Assembly: GCA_963585895.1 (NCBI GenBank)
Contig: OY757904.1
Coordinates: 3,380,078 to 3,444,077 of the forward strand
Reading direction: 5' to 3'
Origin: Sepioteuthis lessoniana
Taxonomy: Eukaryota > Mollusca > Cephalopoda > Myopsida > Loliginidae
Length of the DNA: 64,000 nucleotides
Positions 57,105-64,000 of the stretch are shown in pieces. A program made the position numbers and the translations under genes. Each line of letters begins with the position of its first letter. The stretch's first letter is position 1. The notes beneath the pieces are model-generated. The model was given only the letters and a program-made list of their open reading frames with translations. It ran no database searches and had not been told where the DNA came from.

Positions 57105-57345
57105 AGGTTTAGGTTTCTTTGTTTAATAGGATATCAACCTTTGTAGGTTATTTAATGCCAAAGCCATTCTCCAAGAAGAACAGTAGTGGTACTATTTAAC
57201 CCATAGCTGGGAGGATAAGGGGGTTCATACCTTTTCCAAGGGTATTTGTCCTAAAGTGAACATAATAGCGCGACTGGAGTACGAACTCGCTAACTACCAT
57301 TTCGCAGTCCATCGCTTTAACCATTTCACCACAAGGAATCTCGGT
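57105..57345 (-). repeat. tRNA-headed SINE, type B
   Basis: Tail TTTAATAGGATATCAACC, middle CATAGCTGGGAGGATAAGG and AGGGTATTTGTCC, B box GAGTTCGTACTCC on minus, A-box region TTTAACCATTTCACC at the right end. Confidence 0.85.
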
Positions 57346-57529
57346 CTAATTAGCAGATTATTTAAGGATAATATATTTTCCTTCGCTTGATATAAACTAT
57401 TTAAAATTATTTCCACAACATCTGGTTTATCCATTTTTATACTTGATCCCTTACGTCTAACTTCTTCACATAGATAAAAGCTTTCTTTTGGCTTTCAAAC
57501 ATTTTCTTTTCTTTGTTATACGACTTGTT

Positions 57530-58190
57530 GGCAGGACTTAAAATATGCTGAGTGTATCCCCTTTTTTAAAAAGTGGGGGTCTTGGACATGACACTAAACA
57601 GCATCTAATGGTGAGACTTCACTTCTGGAGTTCTAGAGAGTTTTGAGTATAATTGCCATAAATCTCAAGTTCACTGACCCGGAGTGTCAGTTAGTCCCAC
57701 TTATGGGTCAAACATTTCTGTTTAAGAATGATTCGATAGGAATAATTGTGAATTATTTGTATTCAGAATAGATACTATCAGATTTTTATGCCGACGGTAG
57801 GGATGGTGGTGAAGGTCAGACAGCTCAGGCAACTTTGGAACTAAGTACCTAAAAACTCGATGTGGCAGAAGGAAAAGGGTTTAAGGTCTTTCTGTCATAG
57901 CAACTCCCTCGTAGCGTTTTGGGTAGTAGTAATTGCCCTATTGCTTACAACGTTCGTCCTTGTAACAGTTCAATACGCATAACAAGTGAGTGAAAAGAAA
58001 ATATACATTACTGCCGAAGCAAGAAGGAGTTGCTTTTAAAGCTCTCCAGACGGTTTTATGCAAATATAGTTTCAATAACACATTCAAATGTAGTCTCATC
58101 TTGTTCGACAGCCTCACAGCAGTTTGAATTCCACCTCCTCTTTTAACATCGAGTTTCTTGGTGATTAAAATGTTACGATGACACTTGAAG

Positions 58191-58254
<64 letters not shown>

Positions 58255-58610
58255 GTATTTGATACCTGAATCATGTAAATGTATGCAAACAAATGACTAT
58301 CGTCAAAGAGAAATAATTACTTGAAACTATGTAATTATCGACTTTAGATTGGAATATCTAAATTAATTAATAGCATTAGATTGGAATATTAGAAACCACA
58401 AAACGGTGTGCTAATTATTGGTATTAGATTAGAATACTTGAAACCATACAACTCTATGTTAAGTAATGGTATTAGATTGGAATACTTAATATCGTTTAAA
58501 TGGGTGCAAAAAGAAATAACCACATTTAAAATGAAAATACCAATAAATAAGGAACGCATTTTTCTAACCTCTAATGATGAAAAAAGCCTAAATGGGTTGA
58601 CGTGCCGTTA
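57530..58610 (+). repeat. SINE-like family C copy, split by an insertion
   Basis: The body at 57530-57720 (ACTTAAAATATGCTGAGTG, CATGACACTAAACAGCATC, CACTTATGGGTCAAAC) leads into sub-repeats. The sub-repeats resume at 58300-58510 (ATTAGATTGGAATACTTGAAACC), and the tail AATGGGTTGACGTGCCGTTAAA ends the element near 58605. The part between (about 57780-58260) is unrelated and contains an (AT)n run at 58193-58252. Confidence 0.65.
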
Positions 58611-58614
58611 AAAT

Positions 58615-59530
58615 CAATCATTCTGCTGTAATTTTATCTGCAATTTCATGAGATGTTATATTCACTGTTCTTGGTCATATTTTCTTCACATTTAGGCATG
58701 CTTTCTTTATAGTGTCATTATATGAACTGCAACTGCTTCCAGATACTATTCTTGTATTGTCCGACAAACATGGTGTCATTGATTTTGCTTGTTTTTCTTC
58801 GTACATCCAATGACAGATGCAGACATTGTTTACATTAGATAGTTATATGTGCTGGGTATTCTTAATAGAGAGGGTTAATCTTTCTGGTTACTTTTACAGA
58901 TTTCAATTTTAAGGTATCCATATACCGTAGATCAACATTTACAAAAGAGCGCATAAACTTCAATCTACAGAATGAAAAGAAATATTTCATCAACCGAAAG
59001 GACAAAAATATAATTAGCGACTCAAACATTTTTCTAAGGGAGGGAATCAATATCAAGAAAACTCTACAAAGAAATAACAAATTCTTCTCGGAATCGATTC
59101 GATGTCTGATATGGAGAGATTTGGTGGCTGACAATGAGCCTTTGTGGAATATCTTCTTAGTCACGTTTTGTTAGGCCGTGTACAGCTGGTTCCTTACTAT
59201 GTCATCAGTTCTTTGGGCTCATCAGCCCATAGTAAAGATGTGTGACGGCTTTCTTTCTACAGCTGGAGTTAGATCCTGTGACTATTTCAGTCTATAGTGA
59301 CATATGGTGGTAATAATTAAAAGAGACAATGTGGTTATAGATTTAGGCCACATTTAAAATATTTTTATTTGATCAAAGTGTTGTACATACAGGACAAGTA
59401 ATAAAAATGTTTTCATCCATTGTCACCGTATTGATTTATCTCCTAGATTTACTTATAAAGAAATGACAAAGAAATTTGTGACCGTAAAATTTTACCGCTT
59501 CCATAGAAATTAATATGAAATGTATATGTA
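58615..59530. other. No gene recognised
   Basis: The 100-codon minus frame at 58862-59164 has no recognisable domain. Confidence 0.4.
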
Positions 59531-59533
59531 TCC

Positions 59534-59536
<3 letters not shown>

Positions 59537-59606
<70 letters not shown>
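59537..59606. repeat. (AC)n microsatellite
   Basis: About 35 uninterrupted AC units. Confidence 0.98.
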
Positions 59607-59607
<1 letters not shown>

Positions 59608-59826
59608 TGTTTTTTAAGTTCTTTAGAGATTCATTAATGATTCATGAATAAATTTTGAACCTAATTCAATAAAAGACAATTTTTGGATAAATTAGTCACT
59701 TTATTTATCTATACACTCATTAACCTACAGAATAAATATTAGCGCAGCCCCGATTGTTTTTTTTTAATTTCAAGAAAGAGTAACTCTATTTATTCGAAAG
59801 AAAACAACAAAAAATACATTTGTTGT

Positions 59827-60200
59827 AATACTGCCCTGTCCCTTGGGCTTAGAATACGCTAATTTTATCCCCTTGCCAAGGAGTAAGAACCCTACTCCTC
59901 AAAAAAAAAAAAAAAAAAAGAAGTGTCTGGGGGTATGACACTAAAATGAATCTGATGATGAGACCCTAGTTCTAGAGAGCTGGAAAGTGTTAAGCATCTC
60001 TTCATTGTCATTACTTCCAGGTCCACTTTGGCCTGGAGTAGTACCTATTATTTGCATTTGATGGGACCATGTGAAAAAGAACTTAAGAAACGACTACCTA
60101 AAAAGGGAAATATGAACGTTGAGTTAACGTGATTCCCTATTATCTGAGCATATATTAACCCTAGACTGGTTGAAGTGCCTTTATAATCAATCAATCATTT
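59827..60200 (+). repeat. SINE-like family C copy without sub-repeats
   Basis: Body: TCCCTTGGGCTTAGAATACG, GTATGACACTAAAATGAATC, TCATTGTCATTACTTCCAGG, GATGGGACCATG. Tail TGGTTGAAGTGCCTTTATAATC and (AATC)n at 60187-60200. A poly-A of 18 lies within the body. Confidence 0.8.
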
Positions 60201-60204
60201 TGTT

Positions 60205-61640
60205 TTAGCATGATAAAGTGTCGTCGTCGTCGTCGTAGTAGTAGTAAAAAGGGAGATAGAAAAGATAAATGAAATAAAATTGATTAGGGTTGAATCATGA
60301 ACTGTTGAACAATATATAAATATCCAATGATGCTTTTAAAAGAATTTCCATTATTTGAACACAGTTCAATTTGTTATTCTATGAAGTAAACACAAGGGAT
60401 TTTCTATTTACATAACTTTTAGAGCAGAACCAATGCTATTAAGCTAATCCATTTCCCTGCATATATTATTTATTTTCAATTCAGACTATCAAGGGATATT
60501 TACCATTGAGTTAAAGAGTTGCAGGGGTCAAGGTCAAAAAATCAAGAAATCGATTCAAAAGATCGAATTAAGCTAAAATAAAATCAGTACAAAATTTAAT
60601 TCTGTTCTGAGAGTTTTATATTTTAAGAATTAGGTAATATTGTTCTTTTTGCCTCATTTAATTTCCTGGCAAGATGAGATGAACGGTCGTTTATGGTTCT
60701 TAACGAAATAAAATCAAATTTCTATTTCATTCTAAATATAATTATTTGATTGTTCTTCGAATTGAACTAGTGATACTTTTTATTTGCTTGGTCCAGTTTG
60801 AATGCTATTTCCCCCTAGGCCTTTAAATAGAATAATTCATCAAAGACTCATATAGACATCTACGTTTAACTAAAAGTTATAAGTTTTCCAACTTTTTAGT
60901 TTGTCCTTCATTCTCTCCCGATTCTTGGTATATATATATATATATATATATACACCAAGAATCGCACTATATATATATATATATATATAGTATGTAGACA
61001 TGCGTTGACCACACGCTTATATGAAAGATTTAGTTTTCATAAAAAAAAATACATTATTAAGAGTTCGCACTGTAAAATATGATTGTTTTTTGTTGCTTTA
61101 AAAGCTTTAGGGCTAAGTGATCAGAATATTTCAATAAAATTATATTCATATTCTATTCTATTTTTACTTTAAACGGATTTTTTTTTCTCAGCAAATTTCA
61201 TAAATTTTATGATAATTATAGCTGATCAATTTAAAAGATGCATTTCTACTGATATTTAGCGAAATATATAATCTGGTTATAAAAAAAGATTTCCTTCTTT
61301 GATTGTCGATTATCTTGAACCAGTTTAATCTATTACATAATTTTATTCCTCTCACACTAACGTGAATTTATGATAACAGTCAATATAACTAAAATGATTA
61401 AATTATATGGATTTACATTTAGTTCTTCGAGATAAAGACCATATTTTTTATAGAATGCTATTTACATGATTATCCTTTTTGAGGGAATGCAAATTACACA
61501 ACGCCCATAATGTATAAATGTTAAAGTGATTTTGCTTGATATAAATAGTCATGATATAACCCAAGACACCCCCCCCCATAAATTGACGCATTGTGTATTT
61601 TATAAATAGTGAATTTTTCGGTTCTGGCGTACTATAGAGT
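60205..61640. other. No gene; palindromic (TA)n
   Basis: (CGT)n(AGT)n at 60219-60245. At 60921-60962 GATTCTTGGT, a (AT)n run and ACCAAGAATC form a palindrome, followed by another (TA)n. The rest is AT-rich and unassigned. Confidence 0.6.
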
Positions 61641-61659
61641 TGAAATAAAACTAATAAAA

Positions 61660-61877
61660 TAAAGTAACACTTGGATTTTACCAGAGAACAAAACGACTGT
61701 GGAACATGAGGGTGACAGTAATATCAATTGCTGTTGGTGCACTTGGAAAAGTCCCAAAAGGCCTAGAAAATATCCGAGAAACTGAAAATCAGAGGAAGAA
61801 TTGAGACGTTCCATACCTCAGCATTGTAAAATCAGCTCAAATACTGAGAAGAGTCCTCGAAACCCGAGGAGACTTGC

Positions 61878-61908
<31 letters not shown>
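61660..61908 (+). pseudogene. RLE-type LINE, 3' fragment 4
   Basis: LWNMRVTVISIAVGALGKVPKG, then a C-terminal end with ILRRVLETRGDL, running into (TAA)n at 61878-61906. Confidence 0.82.
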
Positions 61909-62279
61909 CTTGGCCAAAAGACCTGACCTTATGATAATCCACAAAAAGAGAGAACTTGCATAATTGTGGACTTGGCTGTCCCGGCTGATCACAGAATAAA
62001 ACTGTGAGTGGTGCTTTTGGTACAGTCACCAAAGGATTATTTAAAGGATTGGAGGATTTGGAGGTTGGAGGACGAGTGGAGACCATCCAAACTACAACAT
62101 TATTGAGAACAGCCAGAATACTGAGAAGAGTCCTGTAGACTTGAGGAGACTTTCTGTTACTCAAACATCAGGAGCCAAATCTTTATTGAAGTATAACCAG
62201 CCTTAGCGGAAATAAAGTCTCAAAATAGGGCAGTAAAAGACCATCGGCCAAAACCGATGTGAAAATCTCTCAAGAAGTA

Positions 62280-62318
<39 letters not shown>

Positions 62319-62322
62319 CTTT
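61907..62322 (+). pseudogene. RLE-type LINE, 3' fragment 5, with insertion
   Basis: Directly after the (TAA)n of fragment 4: RPDLMIIHKKRE, TCIIVDLAVPADHRIK (nuclease region kept with PD and VD), a deletion, then SGAFGTVTKGLFKGLEDLEVGGRVETIQTTTLLRTARILRRVL. Near the end a segment of about 65 bp (62167-62230) not present in the other fragments is inserted. It ends in (TAA)n at 62281-62320. Confidence 0.85.
62167..62230 (+). repeat. 65-bp direct repeat, copy 1
   Basis: Begins AGCCAAATCTTTATTGAAG and ends AAATAGGGCAGTAAA. It differs from copy 2 (62787-62851) at about five positions. Confidence 0.92.
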
Positions 62323-62786
62323 TGGTGAACTGCAGTATTTCAAATGAAGACTTTTTAATTCCCAAAATTATTTTCAGCTAAACTATTTCGATATCACCAA
62401 ATAGATTTGTTTAAATTTACCGCGCTAAACTCTATATGACTTACGTGTTACTGCCATGAAGGGTGTGTTTGAGAATTTAAGAAGTATGGGAAAAGAAAAA
62501 TAAATAAATAAGCCAAAAAATAGGAATTTAGAATCGGACTTTCTACAATGTCACATGACCTATCTTTTTTATAATATACCCTCCTCCCAAAAAAATCTAA
62601 TTGGTAGATGACAGGAATCGAACTATTAGGGAAAATGAACGAATCTTTGCTGTGTGGTTTTCGAAGAAAGTCGGGTCAGAACAATCTGTCTTTAAGTTAA
62701 AAAAAATTGATTTTTTGTTTATAAAATGTTTTGCTGAACTGTTGTATTTTAAATAAAAGTATCCTCAATGCAACCGGAAAGACATC

Positions 62787-62851
62787 AAAAGCCAAATCTT
62801 TATTGAATTATGACCTGCCTTAGCGGAAATAAAGTCTCAAAATAGGGCAGT
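62787..62851 (+). repeat. 65-bp direct repeat, copy 2
   Basis: Same sequence as copy 1, at the start of the segment leading to the RLE-LINE 5' frame. CATCA precedes both copies. Confidence 0.92.
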
Positions 62852-62854
62852 AAA

Positions 62855-64000
62855 TATAAAACATAAGGGTGATACAAGAACACCTGAAGCTAGTTCAGGT
62901 ACTCAGTCCAAGAAATAAGGCATAAAAATAGTAGGATAACAGACTTTAACTAAGTTAAATCTGAGTTTTTTTATGACCGTGACTGTTCTCAGTCACATCT
63001 GTGTCAGGCGCGCAGATAATAAACAACCCCTGGGTCTGGTAAAGCCAAAATATACCACCCATGATAAAAGTGTTGAATCAAAATATGACACAACGTAGGA
63101 CACAGACAACAGACTTGGGTGTCAAGATCGGCAGGTGCTCCCCGAATAGCAAACATGGGAGATACGATTGTCATCCTGCGAACGTTGGCTGTTCTGCTTT
63201 CCGCTACACGAATGACGATTTAAGGAACCACTCCAATCAGAGACGCAAACACAAAACATGGACTTGGGAAGACAACCAACTTGCACTACTCTGCTATTTT
63301 AGGAGCAACCCTACACAATGAGGATATAAGAAAAGAATGATAGAGATCTAGCAAGAATGTGCTAGTTTTCTGACAACAAGCCAAAGACTTGTCGACTAAG
63401 TCAGGGTAATAATAAAGAAAGGTTTGTTTTCTGACCTTGAAATAAAATGAATACACCAGAAAATAAATAATGAACAAGATAGTAATACAATATCAGACAA
63501 AACAAGTATTAACGAACAAAAACAGCCGGACCGAAATGAACCACCAACTTCGGAAAATAGAAACACCACACAACTAAACAACACACAACCAAACAACCTA
63601 GAGCAAACACTAACACAAGAACAAAATGTAAGTTTAGAAAATTTAAAGGGAATTATGAACGGGGAAAAGACTAACTTGCTATCACTAAGAAACATAGAAT
63701 GGAGAACAATCAAGACGGAAACGAAAAAAATTAATCAAGTACTACCGTATGTATCAACGAATAATATAACCAAATTAAACGAAGTAATCTATGTGGGGGG
63801 GGGAGGAATTAGTTTGTGAGAAAACTGGGATCCCCTCAAAAAGCACGAAGAAAAAAATCAAAACCAGGATGGGAAATTCAACTGAAAACGCAAATAAAAA
63901 AATATACGAAAACAGGCCAAAATGATAAAACAAAGGAAAAACGCTGGAATATGTAGAGATAAAAAGGAAAAAGTAACACAAGAAAAAATAACAATACAAC
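62855..64000 (+). pseudogene. 5' part of RLE-type LINE, runs off window
   Basis: One frame from about 63061 to 63795, broken only by stops. It decodes to RYDCHPANVGCSAFRYTNDDL, then a Myb/SANT-like helix region KTWTWEDNQLALLCYFRSNP...KKRMIEI-QECASFLTTSQRLVD-VRVIIKKG, and a hydrophilic N/T/Q-rich linker with LENLKGIMNGEK and IEWRTIKTETKKINQVL. At least four stops interrupt it, and a G run at 63796-63804 shifts the frame. In intact relatives the RT follows. The 62855-63060 part is presumably its 5' untranslated region. I infer from memory of the family that its 3' end is the (TAA)n-tailed fragment type found above. Confidence 0.7.

Noticed and set aside
63061-63321. Host gene with a Myb-like domain
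   Set aside because: The frame continues with stops into a linker that I recognise as the N-terminal part of a retroelement protein.

Overview
The window looks like intergenic or intronic DNA from a large, AT-rich animal genome. I believe it is a cephalopod mollusc, most likely an octopus. That call rests on recognising the repeat families (tRNA-headed SINEs, an APE-type LINE, a Penelope-like element and a mariner transposase), not on any host gene. I could not assign one intact host protein-coding exon, tRNA, rRNA or CRISPR array. Almost every long open frame is a decayed mobile element, a microsatellite read-through or chance.

Layout. 0-4.9 kb: a G-poor stretch, microsatellites and four SINE copies. 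4.9-8.5 kb: a very long imperfect palindrome, with a 5'-truncated LINE and a second foldback element inserted in its right arm. 9-12.5 kb: SINEs, a near-perfect 86-bp-arm hairpin, and two head-to-tail 3' ends of a LINE with a restriction-like endonuclease (RLE). 14-21 kb: tRNA-like SINEs, a LINE with an internal inversion, a foldback carrying a hammerhead-shaped RNA fold, a Penelope remnant, an IS630/Tc1-type remnant and a mariner whose internal deletion is filled with telomere-like repeats. 22-29 kb: SINEs, a LINE 3' end and two mariner remnants in opposite orientation. 30.4-32.9 kb: two adjacent minisatellites (42 bp and 31 bp) and SINE-like elements. 33.9-37.8 kb: the best preserved LINE copy and a Penelope-like element with GIY-YIG remnants, itself interrupted by a foldback. 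38-46 kb: SINEs, a mariner-type MITE, an anomalous GC-rich block with 45-bp repeats, and a mariner C-terminal remnant. 46-53 kb is the least repetitive part and holds one weak exon candidate. 53-64 kb: several generations of RLE-type LINE fragments, ending in the decayed 5' part of such an element that runs off the window.

How the parts relate. The autonomous elements (APE-LINE, RLE-LINE, Penelope, mariner) are all dead copies here. Short non-autonomous elements appear to share modules. Two SINE types share a tRNA-like head and middle but have different tails, and a longer SINE-like family shares its tail with one of them. Sub-repeats inside the longer family appear to have been amplified into hairpins and a minisatellite. 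Several inverted-repeat elements carry CUGANGA...GAAA motifs in hammerhead-like geometry. Hammerheads are known from Penelope-like elements, and I consider this set the most interesting signal in the window.
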